From positions 2,285,001 through 2,349,000 of the forward strand of contig NZ_BLAW01000001.1 of NCBI RefSeq assembly GCF_009617895.1: a stretch of 64,000 nt of DNA, written 5' to 3'. Below, in pieces: positions 1 through 8,831 of the stretch. The notes beneath the pieces were generated by a model. The model did not search any database, had not been told where the DNA came from, and saw only the letters and a list, made by a program, of their open reading frames with translations. The stretch is from Prolixibacter sp. SD074. Lineage in GTDB: Bacteria; Bacteroidota; Bacteroidia; Bacteroidales; Prolixibacteraceae. The translations under genes were made by a program, and so were the position numbers. The stretch's first letter is position 1. Each line of letters begins with the position of its first letter.

Positions 1-610
1 ATGCGGTTTCTGTTGTTATGCGCTGATAAACCACACCACCATTGCGGTCGGAAGAACATTCGTTTTTCAATCCAAACCATCGCGCGACCGCGTCAACATT
101 CAACATTCCAACCCGGGGCGTTGCCGCCGGGCTGAAGTAAGCCGGGCTTTCAGCCCATAATACATTTCATATCATTTCTTGATTCCTTAGGAATCGCCTG
201 TTGTTAGAAAAGCCTTTTGGTATCCCAATATTCGACCCCGGGGTCGTACATTTATTCATCGCTTCTTATTCTAACAATATGTCATCCCGCCGGGATGAGA
301 TTCACACGTTGTTGCAATTTCCCAAAGCTGAAATTAATTAGGCTAAAGCCCATTGTATATTGGCTCTTTTCATCCCATGGCTGTCCCGGTTTTTCGGGAC
401 ATGGCCTTATTCATCTTTAACTACTTCGTGGTTTTATAAAAAAATCCCGGTAGGGATTGAAGATTAATCACCATGCATGCAATGCATGGAAAGGGCCCCA
501 CCAAAACACCGGAACGTTGTTCGGAGTGCTGCCGCTGATTTAAGGATGTCATCCCTCCGAGGGATGACATCCTTTTGTCCATTTTCAATCCCCACAATCA
601 ACGGGACCCA
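1..610. repeat. Gene-free stretch with REP-like palindromes
   Basis: No convincing gene is visible here. The stretch is a string of short inverted repeats separated by low-information DNA: 129-156 (8-bp arms GGGCTGAA/TTCAGCCC), 282-298 (TCATCCCG, one base, CGGGATGA), 383-400 (GTCCCG/CGGGAC, with outer CATG matches) and 542-574 (16-bp arms). This is the look of dispersed REP/RAYT-type intergenic repeats of Bacteroidota. No transposase gene lies beside them. The first bases (2-19) recur at 53096-53113, which supports a dispersed family. Short reading frames within it have no recognisable protein character. Confidence 0.6.
542..574. repeat. Perfect 33-nt palindrome, copy 1
   Basis: Two 16-bp arms (542-557 and 559-574) are exact reverse complements around a single central C. 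A near-identical palindrome lies at 53801-53833. It differs by a paired change within the stem (GTC/GAC here, GCC/GGC there) and by the central base, so base pairing is preserved. The nearest gene is the minus-strand hypothetical gene ending at 615, so it could act as its transcription end, although no strong T run follows on that strand. Confidence 0.75.
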
Positions 611-614
611 TTCC

Positions 615-1361
615 TCATTCTGTCCCGGTTGCTTCTTCGGTGGTCTCTTCTTCTTTTGTTTTGCGGCCGTTTAATGCTGCGTAGGTTTTACGCAGTTCAT
701 TCATCTGCCCAAACAGGGTGACAACGGCATCGGTAGGCGCATAATTAACCTGCAGCTCCATAGCCAGGCAAAAATGGTTGTAGCCCTGGGTGGCCGCACG
801 CTTAAAACTGCTGGCCGAGGGTTCCTCACTGGCTTCCTCGCTGTTGCGGGCTTTGTAGAGGGTATTGAACCCGGTGTTTGCCGTTTCCAGCCCGGTCAGC
901 ATTTCGGCGATTCCAATGGTAGCCGCATCGGCTTTGAGGTTTTCATCGTCGTTGTATTTCTGCAGCATTTCCGAAAAAATCCCCGTTCCGGTGTTCATCA
1001 CCCGCTTTTCCACGTTCCAGTAAGGCTTGAAAAACCGCTTCAGGTTTTCGGCCGCCGCCTTCTTTGCCACGTCCCGTCCTATCAGGTCGGTGGTGATGTT
1101 CCGTTTGATTTCGGCAAACCGGTCGTCCCGGTCATCATCCAGCTCTGCCAGTGAGCTACTTTTCTGGTTTTCGCCCGACTTGTTCATTTGCGCGCCCATC
1201 GCCTGGTTATCGCTCTCGAGTTGGGCCAGCACAGCTGCCGGGATGCCACCCAATGGCCCGACCACCGGTTTCGCGTAATCGATAGTTGATTTGTTGAGTG
1301 AAAAGAGGTCGTTAATCCTCATGCCGCTGACATGCAACGTTACGAATTCTTGTATTTCCAT
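615..1361 (-). CDS. Hypothetical protein, probable DUF6261 family
   Basis: A 248-residue soluble protein with no signal peptide or membrane segment. The central part (about residues 70-230) looks helical and contains a charged stretch LAELDDDRDDRFAEIKRNI, repeated Leu/Ala heptads and a conserved-looking NTGFNTLYKAR block. The tail is rich in Glu and Thr and low in complexity. This resembles the Bacteroidota family DUF6261, whose function is unknown; the assignment is from general pattern and is tentative. The first ATG (1359-1361) gives a plausible start. The gene stands alone, with REP-like DNA downstream and a 41-bp tandem array about 85 bases upstream, inside its likely promoter region. 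Confidence 0.65.
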   Translation of the reverse strand: MEIQEFVTLHVSGMRINDLFSLNKSTIDYAKPVVGPLGGIPAAVLAQLESDNQAMGAQMNKSGENQKSSSLAELDDDRDDRFAEIKRNITTDLIGRDVAKKAAAENLKRFFKPYWNVEKRVMNTGTGIFSEMLQKYNDDENLKADAATIGIAEMLTGLETANTGFNTLYKARNSEEASEEPSASSFKRAATQGYNHFCLAMELQVNYAPTDAVVTLFGQMNELRKTYAALNGRKTKEEETTEEATGTE

Positions 1362-1446
1362 AAATTCCCGTTTTGGTTATTCATTGATTTTAGATGGTTT
1401 TGAAATATTTGACGTTTCATTCGTTCGAAAATGGCGTTTCTTCCGG

Positions 1447-1638
1447 CGGCAGATGGTCCGCGACACGAAGCGGGACACTTCTGCAGGCGGCAGATGGCCG
1501 CCGACACGATGCAGGGGGCTTCTGCGAACGGCAGATGGTCCCCGACGACTGGCGAGAGCTTTCTGCGAGCCCCAGATGGCCGTCGACGCAAATCGGGAAA
1601 CTTCTGCGAATGGCAGACAGGCCCCGACGCCGCGCCGG
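1447..1638. repeat. 41-bp tandem array 1 (about 4.7 units)
   Basis: The motif CAGATGG or its close variant recurs with exact 41-base spacing: AGATGG at 1451, 1492, 1533 and 1574, and AGACAG at 1615. Each unit boundary carries a small inverted repeat, TCTGC, five bases, GCAGA (one arm decayed in one copy). The units differ by substitutions but not by length. The array is GC-rich compared with the AT-rich block that follows. Several overlapping frames stay open across it, as expected from a repeat whose unit is not a multiple of three; they are not believed to be genes. Confidence 0.85.
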
Positions 1639-2163
1639 AAGAAAAATCAGATTGCTGAATGCCCAGTAACTACTGGCTTTTTAGCGACTTTGGCTTCGGA
1701 ACGCCGCTTCAGCGTGGCCTTAACTTTTCCAAAGTTTAAAGCTTTGGAAAAGGTTTCCGAAAAGCAGAACCGCTGGTATGTATACAAGCTATGTTTTGGT
1801 CATGATGATTAGGTTTTGGTTTAAACATTTATATTCTCTATTGGCAAAACAGGACATACTAGACTGATCTTTCGACTAACCGTTCCACATATCCTCTACA
1901 CGTGTTTTGCTTGTTATGGTCGCAATGGAAACGCCGGCGATAAAATTTAACTCATATTCGGGAGCCTGTCTTTATCAAATCGTTGTATGAATTTATAAAA
2001 AAATGGCGGGATGTTATTTATGTTTAGGAACAGGTGTAGGTTGATGTACTAATGTGAGAGCAATAGTCAATCTTTTACGACGTTATATCGATAGCTAAAT
2101 AAAATGCGAAAGCAGATTCTGAATAAAGTATTGTTAAATTGAGAGGAAATTAAATTTTAATCG
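1639..2163. other. Gene-free AT-rich spacer with one strong hairpin
   Basis: No gene is supported between the tandem array and the next coding region. The one marked structure is an 11-bp perfect hairpin at 1724-1752 (CTTTTCCAAAG, 7-base loop, CTTTGGAAAAG). It has no T tract placed as in an intrinsic terminator. Base composition falls from GC-rich to AT-rich across this spacer, which marks the start of the accessory block. Confidence 0.5.
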
Positions 2164-2832
2164 ATGGAAACTATAATTAATCTTGCCGGAGGAGTAAATT
2201 GGGGAATTAGCACAAAAAATAATACACTATTCCTGGACTCTGCAACTCAGCTTTACAATTATATGCAGCAAAAGGGGGCTTATTTATTAACTCAAATTGA
2301 AGAATCTGGCGAACTTCAAATGATTGGAAAAGCTTTTAGTTATTTCGCTCGATTCCTTGATAATGAAGACCCGGATATTAATTCAGTTGCTGAGGAAAAC
2401 GCTTTTTATTGCTTATCTAAATCAATAAAACTTGATAATTATTTTGCAGGTCCAGAGTTATACAACTTAATAAGTGGTTATTCAGAATTATTAATGGACA
2501 AGTTTATTGCAGTCAGAATGTCCGAATTACAGGAAACCAAAGGAATTCCTGTCAATCTTGTATATGGAAATCCGTACATGAATAGTAAAGCTAGAATTGA
2601 AGCAAAGAAGATTATTCCATTCTTGAAATTTTATGTCAGATCAACATTTTTTGATATAAAAATGAATAAGCCTCGTATGCCAAGTGACCTAATTGAATAT
2701 TCTCTCAATAAGGTCGTTGCATACATTGAATCGATTTATCAATATTCTTCTTTTGATGAAGGCATAAATATAGGAGGTCGATATTTTGAAAAAGTGTATT
2801 CGGAAATGGAAGACACTTTGTTAGAATTTTGA
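2164..2832 (+). CDS. Hypothetical protein, orphan AT-rich gene
   Basis: A 222-residue protein that I do not recognise. It has no signal peptide, no long hydrophobic segment and no obvious catalytic motif. It is rich in Tyr, Asn, Ile and Glu and looks helical and cytoplasmic. Codon use is clearly more AT-rich than in the core genes of the window, which suggests acquired DNA. The start ATG at 2164 is the first in the frame and follows an A/T-rich leader with a purine-rich TTGAGAGG at about 2138. The stop codon ends at 2832, the first base of the 9-bp target duplication of the IS element next to it, so the element landed just behind the gene without breaking it. Confidence 0.6.
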   Translation: METIINLAGGVNWGISTKNNTLFLDSATQLYNYMQQKGAYLLTQIEESGELQMIGKAFSYFARFLDNEDPDINSVAEENAFYCLSKSIKLDNYFAGPELYNLISGYSELLMDKFIAVRMSELQETKGIPVNLVYGNPYMNSKARIEAKKIIPFLKFYVRSTFFDIKMNKPRMPSDLIEYSLNKVVAYIESIYQYSSFDEGINIGGRYFEKVYSEMEDTLLEF

Positions 2833-2840
2833 TTTGGAAA

Positions 2841-3947
2841 TACTACTGATGCGTTAAAATTTAGTCACTAAATAAATTTCTTTGTTCTTTGACATTTTGA
2901 TTGGTTTGATATTCTGTGAGCAACTCCTGTAGGGAGGTTTTATCAAATGTTGATATGCCTAAAATCTGCATTATTTGGTAGATTGAAAGATTGCTTTTCA
3001 AAGCATACTTAACTTTTGCCACAATTAAATAAGTACAGATTGCAACCCAAATATGGATATTGACAGCGTTTTCGGAATGTCCCCAGAGTTTTTTAATGGT
3101 CAGGTTTTGCTTTATCCATTTGAAAAACACTTCAATCTGCCATCTGTTTCGACATAGGTTCGCAATTTCAAGAGCTGTGACATCGAAGTTATTTGATAAG
3201 AAAGCAAGGGTTACATCGTTCTCGTTATCATAGAACTCAACTAACCGCAAAGGTTCCGGGTAAAGTCGTTTGGATTTGTATCCATTGAGTTCAATGATTT
3301 TATCGCCTCTTAACCCGGTGTTTTCGTCGATGTTATAATTGAGTTCAATCACTGAGTAATCCATGCTGGATTTGGCCCTGTAGATAAAGAATGCTTCTGA
3401 TTTATGCATGTGATGTAATGCCTTAAAATCGATGTATGCTTTATCCATAACATAAACAGCCTCTGGTATAGGGGTTAATATATCAAGAACATTACTATCA
3501 TGGTATTTGCCATCAGAAATTAAAACAAAAGACGGGATACTCCCTCTTAGATCAAGTAAAGTATGGATTTTTACGGCTCCTCTTGAATACTTTCCTGGAG
3601 CCCAACTAAATAATTTAAGACTTAGTGATATCGTTGTTGAATCCAATGCAAATATTTCATTGTCAATATCAACATTAGGAATTGATTCATTTGCATACAT
3701 GGGTCTTACTTGTTGAATAAGGTAATTGCCAAAATCTGCAAAAATTCGAAAGTCCCTTCGCTCATTAGCCCTTGAAAGCGTTGATTGGTTCACATATTGC
3801 TTAATACCCAAGTGATACAATTTATTGCGGTGGGCTTTAAGGCAGGTGCAAATATCTCTAAGGGAATTCCTTGAAGTCAACTGACCAAAAAATAATTGAC
3901 ATATAAAATATTGCAAGATGTTTTAAAAAGTTAACGCATCACTAGTA
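2841..3947 (-). mobile_element. IS4-family insertion sequence with terminal repeats and target duplication
   Basis: The ends are 17-bp inverted repeats, TACTACTGATGCGTTAA at 2841-2857 and its complement with one mismatch (TACTAGTGATGCGTTAA) at 3931-3947. Both are flanked by the identical 9-mer ATTTGGAAA (2832-2840 and 3948-3956), a clear target-site duplication of a length usual for IS4-type elements. The element is 1107 bp and carries a single transposase gene on the minus strand. It is somewhat short for this group, and the missing part appears to be the 5' end of the transposase. Confidence 0.9.
2861..3916 (-). CDS. IS4-family transposase, lacking the usual N-terminus
   Basis: A DDE transposase of about 351 residues. 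The three acidic positions are visible: Asp in FALDSTTISLSLKLF (about residue 92), Asp in VYVMDKAYIDF (about 158), and Glu in NRWQIEVFFKWIKQ (about 263), the YREK-like region of IS4 enzymes. The frame opens after a stop codon only about 20 bases inside the inverted repeat, and the only usable start is TTG at 3914-3916. The protein therefore begins at the block QLFFGQLTSRNSLRDI, whereas the related fragment at 8295-8707 has about 40 residues before this point. The copy has probably lost its N-terminal domain by internal deletion and may be inactive. Confidence 0.8.
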   Translation of the reverse strand: MQYFICQLFFGQLTSRNSLRDICTCLKAHRNKLYHLGIKQYVNQSTLSRANERRDFRIFADFGNYLIQQVRPMYANESIPNVDIDNEIFALDSTTISLSLKLFSWAPGKYSRGAVKIHTLLDLRGSIPSFVLISDGKYHDSNVLDILTPIPEAVYVMDKAYIDFKALHHMHKSEAFFIYRAKSSMDYSVIELNYNIDENTGLRGDKIIELNGYKSKRLYPEPLRLVEFYDNENDVTLAFLSNNFDVTALEIANLCRNRWQIEVFFKWIKQNLTIKKLWGHSENAVNIHIWVAICTYLIVAKVKYALKSNLSIYQIMQILGISTFDKTSLQELLTEYQTNQNVKEQRNLFSD

Positions 3948-4088
3948 ATTTGGAAACTTCAATCTAGAAATACAAGTTGTTTTGTAAGCTTCCAAAAAAA
4001 ATCTAACAAATCTTCTACTTTATCTAAAAAGTATGTAAATTTACGTTGACAAGATATAGCAATAGTTCGTTCAAAAAAATATAAATAA

Positions 4089-5315
4089 TCAAGCGGCCAT
4101 AGTGCCGAAAAACAATAGTTCATTGACATGTTGACGATTTTTGATTGAGTTCGGGTTAATAGCGAACAGGCTAAAAAATCTCGATAACAACAACGTATTG
4201 TGAAACAGTATCTTGTATGTCGCCATTGAAAATGAGTTTTCCTTTGTTTCTGGGTTACTTAGTTGCATGATCTTGGCAATATTTACGGCTGTTAATGCCG
4301 TATTGAAATGAAAGTTGAGCTTATTTCCGCTTCTGACCTGCGCGTTTTCAAGCCCTGCGAATTGCTTGGCATCCTTGAATCCAAATTCGATTTGGAACCG
4401 GGTGTGATAAATATCGATTACATCGATTGGGGCTTGCGTGGTATTGGTTGAAAACAAAAGACGGTGAGTTGTCTTTCCTTTTATCAGGAATTCTTCGACA
4501 ACCAGTAAGATGGTTCTGCCAAGAGCTTTGGAATATACCATTCCTGAATATGCTTTAATTCCTTTGTCGTTCTCAACTTGATTGAAATGTTCGGGGTTCA
4601 AGTTCCTGACATCAACTTTTCCCCCATATTTTGCTGGCCTGCCTTTCTTTCCGGTCTTAGTCTGCAATGAGAGATAGCTCAAGTCCGCATCGTCCCGAAG
4701 TTTGCTTACCAGATTAAGGGAATATTGCAGAATCTTTTCGACAAAGTTTTTCTTGGAGAAATACGCATCTGCAACAACATAGTTGGTCATGGATAATATC
4801 TGTTTGATATATTTCTTGATAACCCCCCATACCAATCGATTAACGACAGGTGTTATCCTGAAAACAGTTTGTTGGAGGCGTTTGTACAGCATCCAAATGA
4901 AAACTTAACCTGGTGTCTGCATCAATTACAGAAAGTCCAAGGATTCAATTCCCCGAAGTGACCTGCCGGCACAACCCGACCAAAAGTATCCAATACCAGG
5001 GGTTTTCTTGCCTGATTTGTGAATGATGCTTGGATCGAAAGCCACAGCATTGCACTTGCCAATCCAAGGCATCGATAAGGCTTTGTTAAAGCCAAAGAAG
5101 TCAAACCGATCCTCGAACTGACGGCGGAAGCGTTGTTCGCCAAAACGACTGTATCGGCCTAACTGGAGAAAGTTAATCCGTGAAGGAATACTCAAGTATA
5201 GCATGAAAATCTCAATCATAAAATCTCGTCTGCATTTATTGAGCTTTATTTTAGAAACAGACAAAGCATCAAGGACAATTTTTGAATAGATAACATAAAT
5301 CGCAGGAATGGCCAT
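4089..5315 (-). pseudogene. Decayed IS4-type DDE transposase
   Basis: Two minus-strand open segments together make one transposase. The N-terminal part (5315 to about 4926) ends in WSGCAGRSLRGIESL; the C-terminal part (about 4892 to 4089) holds a DAYFSKKNFVEKI block, an RLRDDADL-like segment (KLRDDADLSYL) and the HTRFQIEFGFKDAKQF region with the last catalytic Glu. Between them, at about 4875-4920, a third frame still encodes SVIDADTRLSFHLDAVQTP, which joins the two, so at least two frameshifts or small deletions have broken the gene. No terminal repeats or target duplication could be found. It is an old insertion next to the younger IS4 copy. Confidence 0.8.
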
Positions 5316-5472
5316 ATTTAAAGTAATTAACTGGTAATTAATAATTTAAAGATACAAATCCCTGCGGTTTTAACCTAATAGATGATCAATTATTTTGCTG
5401 TAAATAAGATAAATAACTAAGTTTTAACCGAAGTATTGATATAGAAGATATAAGTTTAATACATTTTTACTT

Positions 5473-5757
5473 ATGAATCACCAAGGATTACACAAACCGG
5501 GATATTGTCCTAATTGCGATATTAAACTAACCTTTATGCAAATACTAAAACTGAATAGATTTATTCCAATTACCTGTAAAAAATGTGGTTGTAAAATAAT
5601 GCCAGACAAAAAAATATATTCGATAGCTTCTGTTTTTAGTATTTGTTTTGTATTCGCGATAATGTTCTTCTACGGGATGCCGATTGTTAGACATTTTAAC
5701 AATATTATTGTTAAAATGTACATATTCCGGCCCAAAGTGAACACCCTATTCCGGTGA
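5473..5757 (+). pseudogene. Small zinc-ribbon membrane protein, 3' end replaced by IS21
   Basis: The frame encodes 94 residues. A zinc-ribbon is visible in the first 40 residues (CPNC at 12-15 and CKKC at 35-38), followed by one strong membrane segment (about residues 48-68, IASVFSICFVFAIMFFYGM). It resembles the short CxxC-20-CxxC putative membrane proteins of Bacteroidota and Firmicutes, whose function is unknown. From about codon 82 the frame runs into the left end of the IS21 element (5719), so the last dozen residues are not original. A perfect 13-bp hairpin (5691-5719) lies exactly at the junction. The original C-terminus is lost. Confidence 0.6.
5691..5719. repeat. 29-nt palindrome at the IS21 junction
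   Basis: Arms of 13 bp (ACATTTTAACAAT and ATTGTTAAAATGT) are perfect complements around a 3-base centre. The right arm ends at the first base of the IS21 left end. It could be the original terminator-like hairpin of the zinc-ribbon gene or a preferred target of the element. Confidence 0.7.
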
Positions 5758-5891
5758 AACTGTACACCTGATTCCGGAGCAAAGTGAACACCCCATTCCG
5801 GGCAAAGTGAACACCTTGTTTTTGGGATTTTGGGTTTTAGATTCTACAGGTTTGTTAAACTCGCTTCCAGACAAATCAACTATCTGGAGCA

Positions 5892-7451
5892 ATGGCAAAC
5901 AAACCAATGGAATTTATCATGCTAAAAGAAATTTTACGATTAAAGAACAACGGGCTTTCCAACCTGAAGATCTCCCAGAGCATCGGGAGTTCCCGTACCA
6001 CGGTGATCAAATACCTGAAGTTATTTGAATCCCTGGATATCCCCATGGACGGGTTATTGACCCTGAGTGACGAACAACTTTCGGGCTTGCTGGACGAACA
6101 GCAATCCCCCCACCAGGGAGACGAAAGGCAGCGTTACAGCTCGCTGTTGGAATTGTTCCCCGCTATAGAAAAGGAACTGAAACGCGTTGGGGTGACCCGC
6201 TGGCATTTATGGGCCCGTTACAAACAATCTTATCCTGATGGTTACGGGTACAGCCAGTTTTGTCACCATTTCCAGCATTGGCGGGAACAAAGCGATGCAT
6301 ACATGCATCATGAGCACAAAGCGGGCGATAAGTTGTTTGTGGATTTTACAGGAAAGAAACTGCATATTACCGATAAAGAAACGGGCGAGATCATCCCGGT
6401 CGAAGTATTTGTGGCCACCCTGGGGGCCAGCCAGAAGACTTACGTACAGGCCTGCCGCAGCCAGCAGGTTGGCGATTTTATCGAAGCCTGCCAGAACGCC
6501 CTGCATTATTTTGGGGGTGTCCCCCGTGCCCTTGTAACCGACAATTTAAAATCGGCGGTCAATAAGAGTGACAAGTACGAACCCACCCTGAACGAAAATT
6601 TTGCCGGTTTTGGTGCGCATTACCAGGTCACGGTCCTTCCTGCAAGAAGTTACAAACCAAAGGACAAAGCATTGGTCGAAGGTGCCGTGAAGATAGTCTA
6701 TCACCGTATCTATGCCCATCTGCACGATAAGGAATTTTATTCCCTGAACCAGTTGAACGGCCAGGGCATTGCCCCGTTGCTGGAAGGATATAACCGGGCC
6801 TGTTTCCAGGGGAAAGGCTATAGCAGGCAGGACCTGTTCGAATCAACAGACAAGCCCGCCCTTGGCCCGTTGCCACCGGAACGCTACGGGTTTAAACAGC
6901 ACCGGGAAGCGAAGGCCCAAAAAAACTGCCACGTCTATCTGGGTGAAGACAAGCACTACTACAGCGTGCCCTATCGCTACATCGGGCAAAAAGTAAAAGT
7001 ACTTTACTCCCCGGACGATGTCGAGATCTACCACCAAACCCTTCGTATCGCCTGTCACCAGAGGGACTACCGGAAGTATGGTTACTCCACCTGCAAAGAC
7101 CACCTGCCCTCTGCCCACCGTTTTGTCAGCGAATGGAACCCGGACCGTTTTAAAGACTGGGCCGGACGGGTCGGGCCGTCCTGCCAGCAACTGGTCTCGG
7201 TGATACTGGAAAATGCCACGCACCCAGAACAAGGCTACAAATCCTGCCTGGGCATCCTGTCCATGGCAAAGAAAGCAGGCCATGGGCGCATGGAGAAAGC
7301 CTGCCGGCGGGCCATGCTGTACCGTGCCTGCAATTACAGCTCGGTCAAAAACATCCTGGAAAAAGGGCTGGACAAAACACCGGAACCGGCACAGGCATCC
7401 TTAAACCTGCCGTTCCATGACAATATCAGGGGAAAATCATATTACAATTAA
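5892..7451 (+). CDS. istA: IS21-family transposase IstA
   Basis: A 519-residue DDE transposase. The N-terminal helix-turn-helix (about residues 10-40, GLSNLKISQSIGSSRTTVIKYL) binds the element ends. The catalytic core shows Asp in KLFVDFTGKK (about 152), Asp in ALVTDNLKSAV (about 217) and Glu in KDKALVEGAVKIVY (about 262). The C-terminal part carries the Mu-transposase-like domain. The ATG at 5892 is used here; 5907 is a possible alternative. istB follows after 17 bases in the usual istAB order. The frame is intact and the element is probably capable of movement. Confidence 0.95.
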   Translation: MANKPMEFIMLKEILRLKNNGLSNLKISQSIGSSRTTVIKYLKLFESLDIPMDGLLTLSDEQLSGLLDEQQSPHQGDERQRYSSLLELFPAIEKELKRVGVTRWHLWARYKQSYPDGYGYSQFCHHFQHWREQSDAYMHHEHKAGDKLFVDFTGKKLHITDKETGEIIPVEVFVATLGASQKTYVQACRSQQVGDFIEACQNALHYFGGVPRALVTDNLKSAVNKSDKYEPTLNENFAGFGAHYQVTVLPARSYKPKDKALVEGAVKIVYHRIYAHLHDKEFYSLNQLNGQGIAPLLEGYNRACFQGKGYSRQDLFESTDKPALGPLPPERYGFKQHREAKAQKNCHVYLGEDKHYYSVPYRYIGQKVKVLYSPDDVEIYHQTLRIACHQRDYRKYGYSTCKDHLPSAHRFVSEWNPDRFKDWAGRVGPSCQQLVSVILENATHPEQGYKSCLGILSMAKKAGHGRMEKACRRAMLYRACNYSSVKNILEKGLDKTPEPAQASLNLPFHDNIRGKSYYN

Positions 7452-7468
7452 CTAAAAAAACACGCACA

Positions 7469-8203
7469 ATGAACAACAATGCAACATTGGAAAAAATGAA
7501 GAAGATGCGCCTTAACGGAATGCACCGTGCTTTTGAATCTACCTTTATGACAGGGAACATGGACCACTACACTGCGGACCAGTTGATCACTTACCTGGTC
7601 GAATCGGAATGGGACGAACGACAAAACAGCCGGACCGAACGGTTAATCAAAAATGCCCGGTTCCGCTACCAGGCAGCCATTGAAGAAATTGACTTTAGCC
7701 CGCAACGGATGCTGGACAAAAACCTGCTTTTGAGGCTGGCCGGCTGCGGTTTTATTGATAAAGGGGAAAATGCCATTATCACCGGAAGTACAGGTGTCGG
7801 CAAAAGCTACATCGCCACTGCCCTTGGTTACCAGGCATGCATAAAAGGGTATAAAACCATGTACACGAACACCGGAAAACTTTTTACCCGCCTGGGGATA
7901 TCAAAAGCCGATGAGACCTATTTGAAAGAACTGGCCAAAATTGAAAAACAGGACCTGCTCATCCTGGATGATTTTGGGCTCCAGCCAATCGACCAACAAA
8001 AACAATTGATGCTACTGGATATCATGGAAGACCGGCAAATCGGGAAATCAACCATAATATCCACGCAAATCCCTGTAAGTGTATGGTATGAACTCTTTGA
8101 GGAAAAAACCATTGCCGATGCCATCCTGGACCGGATCGTCCACTCGGCACACCGCATCGAAATCAAAGGTGAATCGATGAGAAAACGAAAAAACAAACAA
8201 TAA
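7469..8203 (+). CDS. istB: IS21-family helper ATPase IstB
   Basis: A 244-residue AAA+ ATPase related to DnaC, which remodels target DNA for IstA. It has an N-terminal IstB domain, a Walker A motif GSTGVGKSYIA (about residues 108-118), a Walker B motif LLILDDFG (about 165-172), and a C-terminal arginine-rich end (SMRKRKNKQ). Length is normal for the family. It is co-transcribed with istA and ends just before the right terminal repeats. Confidence 0.95.
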   Translation: MNNNATLEKMKKMRLNGMHRAFESTFMTGNMDHYTADQLITYLVESEWDERQNSRTERLIKNARFRYQAAIEEIDFSPQRMLDKNLLLRLAGCGFIDKGENAIITGSTGVGKSYIATALGYQACIKGYKTMYTNTGKLFTRLGISKADETYLKELAKIEKQDLLILDDFGLQPIDQQKQLMLLDIMEDRQIGKSTIISTQIPVSVWYELFEEKTIADAILDRIVHSAHRIEIKGESMRKRKNKQ

Positions 8204-8294
8204 TTTTTTTGCCTATTTTTAACGACAAATCTGATGAATCTAAAAACTGTTCACTTTGCCCGGATTACACTGTTCACTTTCGCCGGAATAAGTA

Positions 8295-8707
8295 AAAAGA
8301 GACATACAGAGGTCTATGGTGGTGGAATCAAAGGCATAGTACTTTCCGCTGAGTTCAAACTCTTTATCGAGACGCTTCTTCTGGGCAAGTTCTACCATAT
8401 GATAGGCAAACTCCTCAAAGATTTGGTAACCACGGATTTGATTAACTTTGGACAGTTGCGTCCTGTTAATGGGTGTCCGACCAAAACCAAGGTGGAAGGA
8501 TTTCCTGGCGTGAGCAGTAGTTATGTCAGTAAGTTCACGAAGGCTGTTGCAGCCATCCAACTGACCGAACATGAGAACAAGCATCTGATTCCAGCTTGTC
8601 AAACTCCATTGCCCTGTCCTATCCTTGTATTTCACCATGATTCTTTCAAAATATCGTTGCGGTATAAATTCTGTTATCTGACTGAAAACATACTTGCCCT
8701 GGTTCAT
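8295..8707 (-). pseudogene. N-terminal half of an IS4-type transposase cut by IS21
   Basis: Reading from 8707 toward lower coordinates, the frame encodes about 138 residues of a transposase N-terminal domain followed by the first catalytic Asp block YYAFDSTTIDLCMSLF. At about 8294 the sequence passes into the right end of the IS21 element and the frame soon stops (8240). The remaining two thirds of the gene, with the other catalytic residues, are absent from the other side of IS21. It is the same broad family as the copy at 2841-3947 but distinct in sequence, and it shows the N-terminal region that copy lacks. Confidence 0.85.
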
Positions 8708-8831
8708 ATCTGCCTGACTTTATGGGTTCAAACAAATATAATCATTTCAAAAGGCCGACAAGATTTTAGCGAGCAACACAGCTGATTACATGTTAGTTAT
8801 AGATGAATTTAACTATTTTTAAGAGACACTT

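Larger units (their letters stand above)
5719..8294 (+). mobile_element. IS21-family element (istA-istB)
   Basis: The element is about 2.58 kb, normal for IS21. Both ends carry the multiple repeats typical of the family: AAAGTGAACA at 5734, 5781 and 5804 on the left, and its complement TGTTCACTTT at 8249 and 8271 on the right, each copy next to a TTCCGG-like block. The outermost shared sequence is TACnTATTCCGG. Boundaries are accurate to a few bases. There is no target duplication: the left flank is a zinc-ribbon gene and the right flank is the middle of an IS4-type transposase, so flanking DNA was lost after insertion. Confidence 0.85.

Noticed and set aside
1291-1812. Plus-strand open frame of 173 codons across the 41-bp array
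   Set aside because: Three overlapping frames and the opposite strand are also open here because of the GC-rich tandem repeat. The encoded text is repeat-derived (R-W-P-rich), with no protein family character.
8814-8821. TATTTTTA as the promoter of the peptide operon
   Set aside because: It is only 10 bases from the ATG, leaving an almost absent leader, and no -33 element matches; the real promoter was not identified.
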